From positions 1 to 64,000 of the forward strand of contig DPDG01000107.1 in assembly GCA_003526375.1 (NCBI GenBank): 64,000 nucleotides of DNA. The letters are read 5' to 3'. This document shows, in pieces, positions 17,083 to 26,248 of the stretch. This DNA is from Lentisphaeria bacterium. GTDB taxonomy: Bacteria; Verrucomicrobiota; Lentisphaeria; Victivallales; UBA1829. The position numbers and the translations under genes were made by a program. Below the pieces are notes generated by a model. It was not told where the DNA came from and did not search any database. It saw only the letters and a list, made by a program, of their open reading frames with translations. Position 1 is the first letter of the stretch. Every line of letters starts with the position of its first letter.

Positions 17083-17793
17083 ATGATGCAGATCCGTAAA
17101 AGATTCACATTAATCGAACTTTTAATCGTAATTGCGATCATCGCAATCCTTGCGGCGATGCTTCTGCCGGTATTGAGCAAGGCACGGGAAATGGCAAGAA
17201 AGATTCAGTGCGCTGCAAATCTGAAGCAGCATGGACTTTGTTATACGTTATATGCCGGAGACTGGAAAGACTATCTGCCTCAAATCAGCGGAGCGGCGGA
17301 TCAATATCAGATCCATTATATTTTTATGGATTATCTGAAACTCAAGTGGGATACACGACTGCCGAGAGTCCTGTATTGTCCGTCACGCAATATTGCCGGT
17401 AAACTTTCGCTTACCTATCCAAGCAACTGGATAAAGTGTTATGCCCCGAATTTAGATGCGGGTTATACCCAGAGCGGGGCGACTACTGGTTACTGGTTTC
17501 GTCTAAGAAAGCTTACGAATATTAAGAATTCCTCTGAATTTGTGTTCCTGGCTGAGTATAATACATTGATAGCAAGCGGATTATGGGCGTATTGCTTCAA
17601 CTGGCAAACTGATGGCGGAGGTGGTAATAAAAATCAAATCGGATTCGTCAATCACATTCGGAACTCGAATTTCCTGCATGCTGACGGGCATGTTTCACAG
17701 ATGTATATGTCGGAAGCACAGAGAGGACAGGCGGCGGGCAATCAATATTTTTATATCAATGGGAAGATGGCGACTGGCGCGATTCGTGAATGA
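17083..17793 (+). CDS. Pseudopilin-like protein (prepilin N-terminal domain)
   Basis: 236 residues. Very short leader (MMQIRKR) directly before F-T-L-I-E and the hydrophobic helix LLIVIAIIAILAAMLLPVL, then 'SKAREMARKIQCAANLKQHG'. The C-terminal motif is 'NSNFLHADGHVSQMYM'. Ribosome site 'tggagg' precedes the start; a second ATG is the next codon. Position -1 before FTLIE is Arg, not Gly. It follows the LacI gene by 2 bp and precedes a pseudopilin remnant and a secreted DUF4838 protein. Role probably as for the other pseudopilins here: envelope display or assembly coupled to glycan use. Confidence 0.85.
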   Translation: MMQIRKRFTLIELLIVIAIIAILAAMLLPVLSKAREMARKIQCAANLKQHGLCYTLYAGDWKDYLPQISGAADQYQIHYIFMDYLKLKWDTRLPRVLYCPSRNIAGKLSLTYPSNWIKCYAPNLDAGYTQSGATTGYWFRLRKLTNIKNSSEFVFLAEYNTLIASGLWAYCFNWQTDGGGGNKNQIGFVNHIRNSNFLHADGHVSQMYMSEAQRGQAAGNQYFYINGKMATGAIRE

Positions 17794-17805
17794 AGGGATT
17801 ATAAT

Positions 17806-18045
17806 ATGAAACATTTATTATACTGTTGCTTCCAATGGTTTGCATTCTGGCAGATGCCTCCTTGCAGAGCTGGAAAAAGTGGAGACGGACTCAGATGAAA
17901 TGATCATATCAGCCTCAACAGGCACGGAAAAAACAAGGCGAATTATCTGTTCGTTGACGGTCATGCGGGATCACTTCAGATTCCCGAGACAATGCGCGGC
18001 AATACGGCGTACGACCGGTATTTCTATCGGGAAGGAATCCGGTAA
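17806..18045 (+). pseudogene. Remnant: signal-peptide start joined to a pseudopilin C-terminus
   Basis: From the ATG at 17806, one frame reads 30 codons to TGA (17896-17898) and then continues open from 17899 to TAA (18043-18045). The second part encodes 'NRHGKNKANYLFVDGHAGS' and a short tail ending 'YFYREGIR', unmistakably the R-H-G...D-G-H C-terminus of a pseudopilin. The first part reads sensibly only after a +1/-1 shift near 17822: MKHLL then 'LLLPMVCILADASLQSW', a signal peptide. The segment is therefore a broken fusion of two different genes, or a pseudopilin that lost its middle. It occupies the gap before the DUF4838 gene. Confidence 0.7.
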
Positions 18046-18089
18046 ACGGAATTCAAATAAAATATCATGACAGACAGGAAATTGTACAA

Positions 18090-20384
18090 ATGAAAAAATT
18101 TTTCTCCTCTCTTCTTCTGCTGGCTGGTGCGTCGCTGTGCGCACTGGAAATCACTCTGCCTGCGAAACCTTTGCCATCCGAAAAAAACGCCGCTCAGGAA
18201 CTGCGTTCTTACCTGGAACGCACCGTGGACGGCGAGCTGAAAATCGGCGGCAGGGCGATCAACAGGATTCTGCTCGGCGATACGCCGGAGACGCGGGCGG
18301 CGGGGATCGACGGCAGGGCATTGAAGACCGACGCCTATGTGATCAGGAGTTCCGGCGATGATCTTTTCATTGCAGGCGGCGGACAGTCCGGCACGCTTTA
18401 CGGCGTCTATGCGTTTCTGGAGAATCAGATCGGGATACGCTGGTGGACTCCGGCGGAGGAGTTCGTGCCGGGAAAACGCCGCCTGGAGCTTCCGGCGCTG
18501 GACATCCGGTTTGAGTTTCCCGTCATCCAGCGCGACATTTACCGTGACCATGCAGTACTGCCGGACGGGGGAAAATGGGCGGCAAGGAACCGTCTCAACC
18601 GCAACGGCGACCTTGGAATATCCACGATTTACGGCGGCAGTTCCTGCAATTTCGGTGGTCCCTATTTTGTACATACGTTTGACCTGTATCTTCCGAAGTC
18701 ACTTGCTGAGGAGCATCCTGAATATTTTGCGGTTTTTCAGGGAAAACGCCAGCCGGGGAAGCTCGGTCAGCTATGCCTTTCCAATGAAGGAATGCGGCGT
18801 GAATTTCTCGCCCGTTTGAAGAAACGGATCCTTGCCGATGAATCCGCGGCGAAAGCAAAGGGTAATCCGGTTCCCCGGATTTATGACGTCAGCCCCAACG
18901 ACGTCGGTTTTTCCTGTGAATGCGCGGAGTGCCGGGCACTGAACAGCCGCGAGGAATCCGATGCCGGGACATTGATTGCGTTTGTCAACGGAATGGCGCG
19001 GGAGATCGGAAAACTCCGCCCGGATATTCTGATTTCAACCACGGCATATGCCAACACGGTCAAGCCGCCGAGAACGCTTCGTCCGGAAAGCAATGTCCTG
19101 ATCCGCTTCTGTTATACGCCGAAATGCATGGCGATCCCGCTGGACACGGCGTCCAACAGAGAGTATCTCGACAACGTCCGGAAATGGAAGGGGCTGTCTC
19201 CGGAACTCTATGTCTGGATTTACGGCATTACGTATCAGGTTCACGGGTATCCGCTCCCCAATGAACAGTTTATGGCGAATGATGTCCGGCAGTTCTATGA
19301 AAACGGAATCCGCTATTTCTTCTTCGAGCATGAGGACAGCCATATCGCGGATATGTATGCGCTGAAGGTATGGATGGAGGCGAAGCTGGCGGAGAATCCG
19401 GAAGCGGACGGCAGGGCTCTGCTGAAGATTTTCATGGACGGTTATTACGGCCCGGAGGCGGGGGAGTGGATTCTGAAGGCACGGCGGCTGATCGCGGAGT
19501 CCGCCCGTGAAAAGTGCCGTGCAATGGGGATTATGGCGGGAATCAATGCTTTCAATTACCTGACGTTTGAAGTCGTGGAGGCGTGCCACGGATTTTTTGA
19601 CAGGGCGGCGGAATGTGCGGCGGGCGATCCCGTAAAATCCCGGCGCGTGGCGGAGGCGCGTCTTTCTCTTGACCGGTTTACGCTTGCCGCGGTTCAGCGT
19701 CTTTACAAGGAATTCCGTGAGTCCGGCGGTGATTCCGCGGAATTTCCGTTCGACCGGAAAAAGATTGCCGCGCGCATCCGGAAGATCTACCCGGCATATC
19801 TGCGTAAACTGAATCCGGCGGTCTTCCGGCAGCATTCGGACGCGATGAACAAAGAGCTGGACGGTTTGGCGATGCTTCCGCTGGGAAGCAGACTGCCCGC
19901 CCGTTTCGCAGGTCTGCCGCCGGAAGACGTCTGGGATTTCACCGCCGATAAAATGCAGTTGCACAACAAGAACCTGAAAGTCGTGAAAGACCCCGCCGCC
20001 GAATCCGGCATGGCTGTCAGATTTCTTACCTCGCCCGAGCGGAAAGAAAACCCGTTCAATGCCGGAATGTATCTGTACCGGGAAAAGAAAATTCCTGTGA
20101 AGCGCGGCATCGGCCCGAAAGAGAATGCCGGAAGCGTGGGACGTTACCAGTGGTATAAGCTTTTTACAGTGAAGGTTCCGAAAGATTTCAGCTATATTTA
20201 CCTGCTTTCCAGGTGGGAAATCCAGATGCCTCTGGTCGATCTCTCCAAAACGATGCCGGGTGCCGAATATGATGTCTATCTGAGTCTGAAATATCAGGGA
20301 CCGCTTTACGGCGGAAAAGGCGAAAACGCAGTCTTTGCGGAACGCGTTGTCATGGTCAGGAAACATTCCATTACATTGAGGTGA
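18090..20384 (+). CDS. Secreted DUF4838-containing, glycosidase-like protein
   Basis: 764 residues. Signal peptide MKKFFSSLLLLAGASLCA with cleavage before LEI. Residues 20-140 ('SEKNAAQELRSYLERTVDGEL', 'DLFIAGGGQSGTLYGVYAFLENQIGIRWWTP' region) resemble the N-terminal domain shared by GH67/GH20-type enzymes. The DUF4838 domain follows with a cysteine cluster 'VGFSCECAECRALN', then 'FFEHEDSHIADMYALKVWMEAKL', and the last 130 residues form a beta-sandwich. Family members are common in Lentisphaerota, Planctomycetes and Bacteroidota and are presumed alpha-glucuronidase-like; the activity is unproven. The GH39 gene follows after 3 bp, so the two are co-translated. Confidence 0.75.
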   Translation: MKKFFSSLLLLAGASLCALEITLPAKPLPSEKNAAQELRSYLERTVDGELKIGGRAINRILLGDTPETRAAGIDGRALKTDAYVIRSSGDDLFIAGGGQSGTLYGVYAFLENQIGIRWWTPAEEFVPGKRRLELPALDIRFEFPVIQRDIYRDHAVLPDGGKWAARNRLNRNGDLGISTIYGGSSCNFGGPYFVHTFDLYLPKSLAEEHPEYFAVFQGKRQPGKLGQLCLSNEGMRREFLARLKKRILADESAAKAKGNPVPRIYDVSPNDVGFSCECAECRALNSREESDAGTLIAFVNGMAREIGKLRPDILISTTAYANTVKPPRTLRPESNVLIRFCYTPKCMAIPLDTASNREYLDNVRKWKGLSPELYVWIYGITYQVHGYPLPNEQFMANDVRQFYENGIRYFFFEHEDSHIADMYALKVWMEAKLAENPEADGRALLKIFMDGYYGPEAGEWILKARRLIAESAREKCRAMGIMAGINAFNYLTFEVVEACHGFFDRAAECAAGDPVKSRRVAEARLSLDRFTLAAVQRLYKEFRESGGDSAEFPFDRKKIAARIRKIYPAYLRKLNPAVFRQHSDAMNKELDGLAMLPLGSRLPARFAGLPPEDVWDFTADKMQLHNKNLKVVKDPAAESGMAVRFLTSPERKENPFNAGMYLYREKKIPVKRGIGPKENAGSVGRYQWYKLFTVKVPKDFSYIYLLSRWEIQMPLVDLSKTMPGAEYDVYLSLKYQGPLYGGKGENAVFAERVVMVRKHSITLR

Positions 20385-20387
20385 CAA

Positions 20388-21674
20388 ATGGATCTGCATA
20401 TTGATTTCAATGTCGGGATCGGCGAAATCCGCGCATTGAACGGCGTCAATCTCGCCCCGAAACTTCACAATCAGAAGAACCGGAACATGAATGAGGCATA
20501 CCGGGCGCTGAAAATTCCTTATGCGCGCCTGCACGATGTCCCGCTGGACAATCCGGGGATGCGACTGGTGGATATTCAGCATATTTTCGGAAACCGGGAG
20601 GCGGATGAGAACGATCCGCGCAACTACTACTTCAAACAGACGGACGACTACATCCGCAACTGTCTCGGGCTGGGAACGCAGGTCGTCTACCGTCTCGGCA
20701 CAAGCATCGAGCATTCGCTTCAGAATTATTATGCGTTTCCCCCGGAGGATTTCGACCGATGGATCACAGTCTGCATCAACATCATACGCCATTACAACGA
20801 AGGCTGGGCGAACGGTTATTCATGGAAAATCGTCTACTGGGAAATCTGGAACGAACCCAATGCCAAACCGCACATGTGGAGCGGTGACGACAAACTGTAT
20901 TATGAGCTGTATGCACGCGCCGCGAAACGGATCAGGGAGCGTTTTTCCTATGTGAAAGTGGGAGGCCCCGCATTGAGCTGTCCGGTTCAGTACGATGCGC
21001 CGTTGAAATATACGGATGATTTTCTGGAATACTGCCGGAAGGAAAACGCTCCCCTTGATTTCTATTCATGGCACTGTTATCCGACCTGTCTTGAGGAGAT
21101 TGTCGACGAACCCGCCCGCGTGCGCAAGGTGCTTGACCGTTTCGGGTTCACCGAAACCGAGCTTCACCTGAACGAGTGGCATTATGTGCCTACGTGGGAA
21201 TATTCCGCCAAAGCCCGCGCCCGTCTCTCCGACGCCGAGAGTGCCGCGTTCACGACGGCGGTTCTGACCTCATGGCAGGACTCCCCGCTGACGATGGGCG
21301 GTTTTTATACCGCCAGTGTCATCTGGGGGATTTATGACGCTTACGGCGTTTTTCTCAAGACCTATTACGCTCTGCACGCCTTTGCGCGAATGCTGGAACA
21401 TCCCCGCCGTGTGGAAGCCGTTTCCCCTGAAAAGAATGTCACGGTCCTTGCCGGAATGGATGCGGACGGCAAAGCGGCGGTGCTGGTCAGCGCATACCGG
21501 AGTCCCGCAAAAACGATCCGGCTCGAAATGAAGGGTGCGGAGGAACGCAGATTCAGGATATCGTGTCTGGACGAGTCCGGCGATGCCCCGTTTGACTGCG
21601 GCGAAGAAGACGGCGGGCTTATTTCTCTGGATTTGAAATCTGAATCGGCAATCTTTCTCCTGACGGAGGTCTGA
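20388..21674 (+). CDS. GH39-like glycosidase (beta-xylosidase-type)
   Basis: 428 residues, near the core size of GH39. 'GIGEIRALNGVN' and 'IPYARLHDVPLD' match the family start. The acid/base is Glu156 in 'YWEIWNEPNA' and the nucleophile Glu263 in 'ELHLNEWHYVP', both in the expected spacing of clan GH-A. The C-terminal 90 residues form a beta domain. No signal peptide, so cytoplasmic or dependent on a non-classical route. With only 3 bp after the DUF4838 gene it probably acts on the same glycan. Xylosidase or iduronidase specificity cannot be decided. Confidence 0.85.
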   Translation: MDLHIDFNVGIGEIRALNGVNLAPKLHNQKNRNMNEAYRALKIPYARLHDVPLDNPGMRLVDIQHIFGNREADENDPRNYYFKQTDDYIRNCLGLGTQVVYRLGTSIEHSLQNYYAFPPEDFDRWITVCINIIRHYNEGWANGYSWKIVYWEIWNEPNAKPHMWSGDDKLYYELYARAAKRIRERFSYVKVGGPALSCPVQYDAPLKYTDDFLEYCRKENAPLDFYSWHCYPTCLEEIVDEPARVRKVLDRFGFTETELHLNEWHYVPTWEYSAKARARLSDAESAAFTTAVLTSWQDSPLTMGGFYTASVIWGIYDAYGVFLKTYYALHAFARMLEHPRRVEAVSPEKNVTVLAGMDADGKAAVLVSAYRSPAKTIRLEMKGAEERRFRISCLDESGDAPFDCGEEDGGLISLDLKSESAIFLLTEV

Positions 21675-21788
21675 AAGTTCCGCCGGACGTTCTCTGCGGG
21701 GAACAGGTTGAATTTTGAAAAAGAAGTGCTAGATTCCTGTTTCAGTATTTTTCTTTGAATATACCCTGAAACAGATAGGACACTTGCG

Positions 21789-22859
21789 ATGGAACATTCA
21801 TTCTTCTCCGTGATTGTGCCTGTCTGCCGCTGCGGGAAGTATGCGGAATGTCTGGTGAAATCTCTTTTGCGACAGTCATTCGGTGATTTTGAGGTGCTGA
21901 TTCTGGATGACGGTTCCGGCGACGGCACGTTGGACGCTTACCGCCGGCAAGCCGGAGGAGAGAAGCGGTTCCGTTTTTTTGAGCTGGAACACGGCGGCAC
22001 GGCATCCCGTTTGCGCAATGCGGGCATACGGCTGGCTCAGGGACGTTACCTGATTTTTCTTGACGGAGACGACTGGCTCGAAACGGATGTGCTGGAGCGG
22101 ATCGCCGCGCGCCTGAAAGAGCTGGACTTTCCCGATGTCCTGGCAATCGGGCTGCGCGAGGCGGTGGAACAGCCTGACGGTTCCCTGTGCGACGGAGCGT
22201 CTGCGGCAAATTTCCCTTTTCTGACCGGAGCGGTATCCGGGTGCGAGGCTCTGGCGCTTGCCGGACGGAACGGCGTGGAGTTCAAGGGGTATTCCCCGCT
22301 GAATGTCACGGCGGGGAAGTTCATTGTGGAGCAGGAGCTTTTCCAATGTGAGGATATTCTGATTCTGGAAGACTCGGAATGGGTCCTGCGCCTTTATCTT
22401 TCCGCGCGGCGTGTCGGTGCGCTGGACGGGGTATGTTACCGTTACCGTCGGCATTCCGGTTCCGCCACGCGGGGGAATTCCGGGCGGACGCTGCCCGACG
22501 CCGCGCTTGCTTTGCGCCGGATGACGGATTTCTGTCTGCCGCGCCTTGCGCAGATGAGCCCGGATGCGCGCATTTTCTGCGCGAAACATATCACGGGGCA
22601 TTTTTTCACATTTTTCTTTTATCCGGCAATGGTTGCAAAAAGTGAACCGGCGCTGAGGCGGAAGGCGTTTCTCGACTGTATCGGTCCGCAAAAACGGTTC
22701 CGTTCCTATTGCCGGATCTCGCGCCATGCCCCGCTGATGAGGCGTCTGGTTCTTCCATTGCTGTGGCTGGGGCGGTTGCCGGGAATGATGTTTGTCCCGA
22801 CCTGTTTTTTCCGTTATGTCTATTATCCGCTGGCGCTGCGCCGCGGTGGAAAGGCGTGA
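21789..22859 (+). CDS. Family 2 glycosyltransferase
   Basis: 356 residues. GT-A fold with 'FSVIVPVCRCGKYAECLVKSLLRQS', the nucleotide-binding 'LDDGSGDGT', 'ASRLRNAGIRLAQGRYLIFLDGDDWL' (metal-binding D-G-D-D, residues 92-95). The C-terminal part contains amphipathic/hydrophobic stretches typical of membrane association but no clear multiple transmembrane domain. First of three glycosyltransferase genes in a row, and 30% of its start region matches the next gene in arrangement, suggesting duplication. It would add a sugar from a nucleotide donor to a surface polysaccharide or glycolipid. Confidence 0.88.
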   Translation: MEHSFFSVIVPVCRCGKYAECLVKSLLRQSFGDFEVLILDDGSGDGTLDAYRRQAGGEKRFRFFELEHGGTASRLRNAGIRLAQGRYLIFLDGDDWLETDVLERIAARLKELDFPDVLAIGLREAVEQPDGSLCDGASAANFPFLTGAVSGCEALALAGRNGVEFKGYSPLNVTAGKFIVEQELFQCEDILILEDSEWVLRLYLSARRVGALDGVCYRYRRHSGSATRGNSGRTLPDAALALRRMTDFCLPRLAQMSPDARIFCAKHITGHFFTFFFYPAMVAKSEPALRRKAFLDCIGPQKRFRSYCRISRHAPLMRRLVLPLLWLGRLPGMMFVPTCFFRYVYYPLALRRGGKA

Positions 22860-22860
22860 G

Positions 22861-23937
22861 ATGAGTCGGAATACTGAATTCAGCATCATTATCATCGCCT
22901 GCGATGTGGAGCCTTATATTGAACAGTGCATCGCATCTGTCCGGCGGCAGACCCTGCCGGATTTCGAGGCGGTTGTCGGAATTGAGGCATCTGCGGACGG
23001 GACGGGAGAAGCGGCGCTCCGGGCGGTCGGCGGGGATGTCCGGTTCCGGATCGTCGACCTGCCGCGAAGCGGTTCCGCCTCCTGTGTGCGGAATTATGGA
23101 ATCCGGCACGCGACCGGGGAATATCTGTTTTTTCTCGACGGGGACGACTGGCTCGCGCCGGATGCTCTGGAACAGTTTCATGCGGCGCTGGCGCGATATG
23201 GACAGGCCGATCTGATTCAGGCAGATGCCGGACTGTATTGGCAGGACTCACCGGACGGGGAACCGGAGTTCGTGGAGCGGATCACCGACTGCCGCTGTGT
23301 GCCGGAGGGTGTGATCACAGGACGTGAAGCCGTATTGAGGGGAGAGTTTTTCGGCCGCTTTTTCATGGCGACGTGGATGCGGTGCTGCCGCCGGGAGTTT
23401 CTTCTGTCGGAACAGTTGTTCCAGCCGGAGGGACGGCGGCATCAGGATGTGGAATGGACTCCGCGGGTGCTGTTCCGGGCGGGGCGTGTGATCCAGTTGC
23501 CCCGCATGGTCTGCTGTTACCGCAAGCGTCCGGATTCCGTGACAACGAAGCCGTCGCTCCGCTCGCTTTACGATGAGGCGGAAAACACGGCGGCACTGTT
23601 GAATTTTTACTGTCAGGGCGCCTGCGGCAAGGAAGATGAGGCGGAGAAACTGTTCCGTTTCTGGCTGAGTTCGTTCCTGATGCTCTTTTTCATCCGGCGC
23701 GGATATCCGTTTGCGGATCGTGCCGGGGCGATCGCGATCATAAGCGGGACTCCGGCGATGCGTTCCACATGGCGCAGAGTCTGCCGCGACTGCGGTCCCG
23801 CGCGGAAACTGTTGATGGAACTCGCATGCATGGGGGGGAGGGGCGGCTTGTTTTTCCGTCTGGCGGACCTGCTGTTCATCTGTGTCTATTCTCCGCTGAT
23901 TTTGAAATTATGGCCCCTGTTGAAAAAAAAGAAATGA
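22861..23937 (+). CDS. Family 2 glycosyltransferase
   Basis: 358 residues from the ATG at 22861, one base after the previous stop; the longer open frame from 22792 would overlap the upstream gene by 68 bp and lacks a ribosome site. 'EFSIIIIACDVEPYIEQCIASVRRQT', 'VGIEASADGTGEAALR' (the usual D-D-x-S is altered to E-A-S), and 'SASCVRNYGIRHATGEYLFFLDGDDWL' (D-G-D-D from residue 93) define GT2. Closely similar in layout to its neighbour and probably acting in the same glycan assembly. Confidence 0.87.
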   Translation: MSRNTEFSIIIIACDVEPYIEQCIASVRRQTLPDFEAVVGIEASADGTGEAALRAVGGDVRFRIVDLPRSGSASCVRNYGIRHATGEYLFFLDGDDWLAPDALEQFHAALARYGQADLIQADAGLYWQDSPDGEPEFVERITDCRCVPEGVITGREAVLRGEFFGRFFMATWMRCCRREFLLSEQLFQPEGRRHQDVEWTPRVLFRAGRVIQLPRMVCCYRKRPDSVTTKPSLRSLYDEAENTAALLNFYCQGACGKEDEAEKLFRFWLSSFLMLFFIRRGYPFADRAGAIAIISGTPAMRSTWRRVCRDCGPARKLLMELACMGGRGGLFFRLADLLFICVYSPLILKLWPLLKKKK

Positions 23938-23952
23938 AGGAAGGGAAAGAGT

Positions 23953-24873
23953 ATGGGTTACAGCAATACGGTTGTGGCGGCAAGCGATATGAATTATTTC
24001 TGGGGCGTTTTCCTGATGATCGCCTCCATGCGCTGTTACGGCATGAGGGAACCCGTAATCGTGCTCGGCACCGGATATACGCCGGAGGCGGGGCGGCTCC
24101 TGTCCCAGTTCGGTGATGTTACGGTTCATGAGGCTTCGCCGAGCAGCCGCTCCCTGACCTGCCGGAAGCCGGAGGCGCTGTTGCTTGCGGAGACGGATTA
24201 TGCGACCTGGGTGGACTGCGACGGCTTCTTCAGCGGCAACTGTTCGGCGTTGCTGACTCCGCCGGATCAGGATCATATCCGTATCCGGCGGCGTTCCCTG
24301 CGGGAGAACCTGAATGTCTATCCCGATGCCGGCGGGCGGATTCCCGATGACGTGCTGGATGTCTGGCGCCGCGATGTCGGGGAGCGTGCCGAGGCGCGTC
24401 TGGATACCTGCTGTTCCGCCTGTTTCATGTCCGTTCCGGGGAAACACCGGAAGTTCCTGGAACGCTGGAGGGACCAGATGGCGCGGGTGCTTCCCGACGG
24501 CGACGTCGGAGTTGTGGATCACCGCACCGCGGCGTATTTCCAGACGGATGAATCCGTTCTGAACAGTCTGCTTTGTTTCATGGAGGATGCGCCTCTGGTG
24601 ACGGAGGAATACGGGCTTGACCGCGATCCCGATGCCGTTTTCATTCATTTTGTATGCCACCCGAAACCGTGGCGCGCGTGGACACCGTACGCTTTCCGGC
24701 ACTTCGACCGTTACCTTGCGGTTGTCGATTACCTGCTGGAGCAGGGGTATGATCTGCCGGAACCTCTGCCGTTCGCACTGCGGCGGGAAAATAAATCCTG
24801 GTGCCGTCTGCTGGAATATCCGGTGCTGATGCGGCATAAGTTCCAACGTCTGCGCCGCCGCCTCGGACTGTAA
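23953..24873 (+). CDS. Putative glycosyltransferase (GT-A, GT8-like) with DxD motif
   Basis: 306 residues. The start follows 'gaagg...aaagag'. 'NYFWGVFLMIASMRCYG' and 'PVIVLGTGYTPEAGRLLSQFGDVTVHE' resemble the opening of GT8-type or related nucleotide-sugar transferases. 'YATWVDCDGFFSG' provides a D-C-D metal motif (Asp88, Asp90), and 'FIHFVCHPKPW' resembles the GT8 histidine-glycine/proline-lysine region (H-x-x-G-x-x-K-P-W), here without the Gly. Third gene of the glycosyltransferase run. The family call is a structural guess; a sugar transferase role is more secure. Confidence 0.65.
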   Translation: MGYSNTVVAASDMNYFWGVFLMIASMRCYGMREPVIVLGTGYTPEAGRLLSQFGDVTVHEASPSSRSLTCRKPEALLLAETDYATWVDCDGFFSGNCSALLTPPDQDHIRIRRRSLRENLNVYPDAGGRIPDDVLDVWRRDVGERAEARLDTCCSACFMSVPGKHRKFLERWRDQMARVLPDGDVGVVDHRTAAYFQTDESVLNSLLCFMEDAPLVTEEYGLDRDPDAVFIHFVCHPKPWRAWTPYAFRHFDRYLAVVDYLLEQGYDLPEPLPFALRRENKSWCRLLEYPVLMRHKFQRLRRRLGL

Positions 24874-25051
24874 GGGATGCCATGGAAGGATTTGAAGGAC
24901 GAAAAGGGGACAGAAGGACAGAAAGATTGAGCTCAATCTTATGAGTTTCTATTTCTCAGGATGGTTCTGTTTTTCCTGTTTCCGGTTGTTTGTCCGACGC
25001 ATTCGTATTATTTTTTTTCATGAAAAATCATTTTTTTCTTTATTTTCCCTA

Positions 25052-25080
25052 TTGACAAAATCTTCCTTTTCGACTATAAT
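25052..25080 (+). promoter_or_regulatory. Consensus sigma-70 promoter of the GntR gene
   Basis: Perfect TTGACA (25052-25057), 17-bp spacer, perfect TATAAT (25075-25080). The start would fall near 25087, giving a leader of only about 20 nt before the ATG at 25108. The strongest promoter match in the window. Confidence 0.85.
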
Positions 25081-25089
25081 TATAACAAA

Positions 25090-25108
25090 GCATACTAAGG
25101 CATACTAA
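25090..25108 (+). repeat. Tandem GCATACTAA repeat, candidate operator
   Basis: GCATACTAA at 25090-25098 and again at 25100-25108, separated by one base and placed right after the predicted transcription start, overlapping the start codon. The 10-bp period places both copies on the same DNA face, as expected for a repressor operator. Binding by the encoded GntR/LacI-like protein itself is inferred. Confidence 0.5.
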
Positions 25109-26226
25109 TGATAAAAAACAGTTTTGACTTGAAAAAAGATATTCTGGTGAAGGATTTGCGCACCCGCATTATGGGCGGCGATTATGCGCACGGCGAAAAA
25201 CTTCCGGTGGAAGTCGTCCTTGCCGGAAAGCTGAATGTTTCGCGCGATACTCTGCGTGAGGCATTGAAAATCCTTGAAGCGGAAGGACTTCTGGTTCGTA
25301 TCCGCTCCAAGGGGACTTTCGTCAATCTGCCGTCTGCCGGAAACGGAAAGAAGATTCTTGTGCTGCTGAAACCGTTTGCCGAGAATGATGCTTCGTATCA
25401 GAGCCATTACCTGATGCCGGCGATGCAGCAGACGGCGCAGGAGTATGGCATGTCTCTGGAGCTCTGCCCGCGGACTTATATCGACGATCAGAATCTTGAA
25501 GATGCCGTTGCCACGCTCCGGAATGACCGGGAGCTTGGCGGCTGTGTGATCTTTGAAGGATTGTATACGGGAGAGGAGAATTACATCCGTGCGCTTCAGC
25601 GGTCGGGTTTTCCGGTGGTAATGGCTGTTTGCCATCCGGGCGATGTGCAGACCACCGGATTTGCCGGGGTGCGGGTTGACTCGAAGAAGGCGTGGCAGGA
25701 TGGGGTTCTGGCTTTGAAAGAAGCGGGGCACCGCCGCATCGCGTTTTTTCATCCGAACTGGATTCAGGGATATTATCATGATCTGGACGCGGCTTATGAT
25801 TTTCTGCGGTCACAGGGGATTTATGCCCCGGAACTGATCTGTAATTGCCCGATAGAATATTCCGTGATCAGGAAAGAATTGAAACGGCTGATGGCGCTTG
25901 GAAATCCGCCGACAGCCGCAATGTGCACTTCGGACTTTTTTGCCATGTCCGTGATGAAAATTGCAAATGACTTGAAGATACAGATGCCGGAACGGCTTTC
26001 CGTGATGGGATACTGCGGTTATCCGGGGGGCAGGTTCCTGACACCGCCTCTTTCCACGGTGGATCTGCATTATGATGCGATCGGGCGGAAAGTCGTGGAG
26101 GTGCTTGCACGTGCAGACCGGTGGTTCGGGAGGAAAAATGTCGCTGTACCGGAAATCATCATGCCTCACGATGTTGTGATGCGGGAAAGTACAATGGTAA
26201 AACGGGTGGAACCGTTATTTGTCTGA
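25108..26226 (+). CDS. GntR-type HTH regulator with LacI-like sugar-sensing domain
   Basis: 372 residues. Residues 10-75 form a GntR winged helix ('KDLRTRIMGGDYAHGEKLPVE', 'LNVSRDTLREALKILEAEGLLVRIRSKGTFV'). The remainder is a periplasmic-binding-like domain as in LacI/AraR proteins ('PPTAAMCTSDFFAMSVMKIANDLKIQMPERLSVMGYCGYPGG' region). Such GntR-LacI hybrids (AraR type) repress sugar genes until a sugar binds. The pseudopilin gene follows immediately, so it probably controls 26249-31153. Ligand unknown. Confidence 0.9.
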   Translation: MIKNSFDLKKDILVKDLRTRIMGGDYAHGEKLPVEVVLAGKLNVSRDTLREALKILEAEGLLVRIRSKGTFVNLPSAGNGKKILVLLKPFAENDASYQSHYLMPAMQQTAQEYGMSLELCPRTYIDDQNLEDAVATLRNDRELGGCVIFEGLYTGEENYIRALQRSGFPVVMAVCHPGDVQTTGFAGVRVDSKKAWQDGVLALKEAGHRRIAFFHPNWIQGYYHDLDAAYDFLRSQGIYAPELICNCPIEYSVIRKELKRLMALGNPPTAAMCTSDFFAMSVMKIANDLKIQMPERLSVMGYCGYPGGRFLTPPLSTVDLHYDAIGRKVVEVLARADRWFGRKNVAVPEIIMPHDVVMRESTMVKRVEPLFV

Positions 26227-26248
26227 TATGAAAAAAAGGGAGAAAAGG

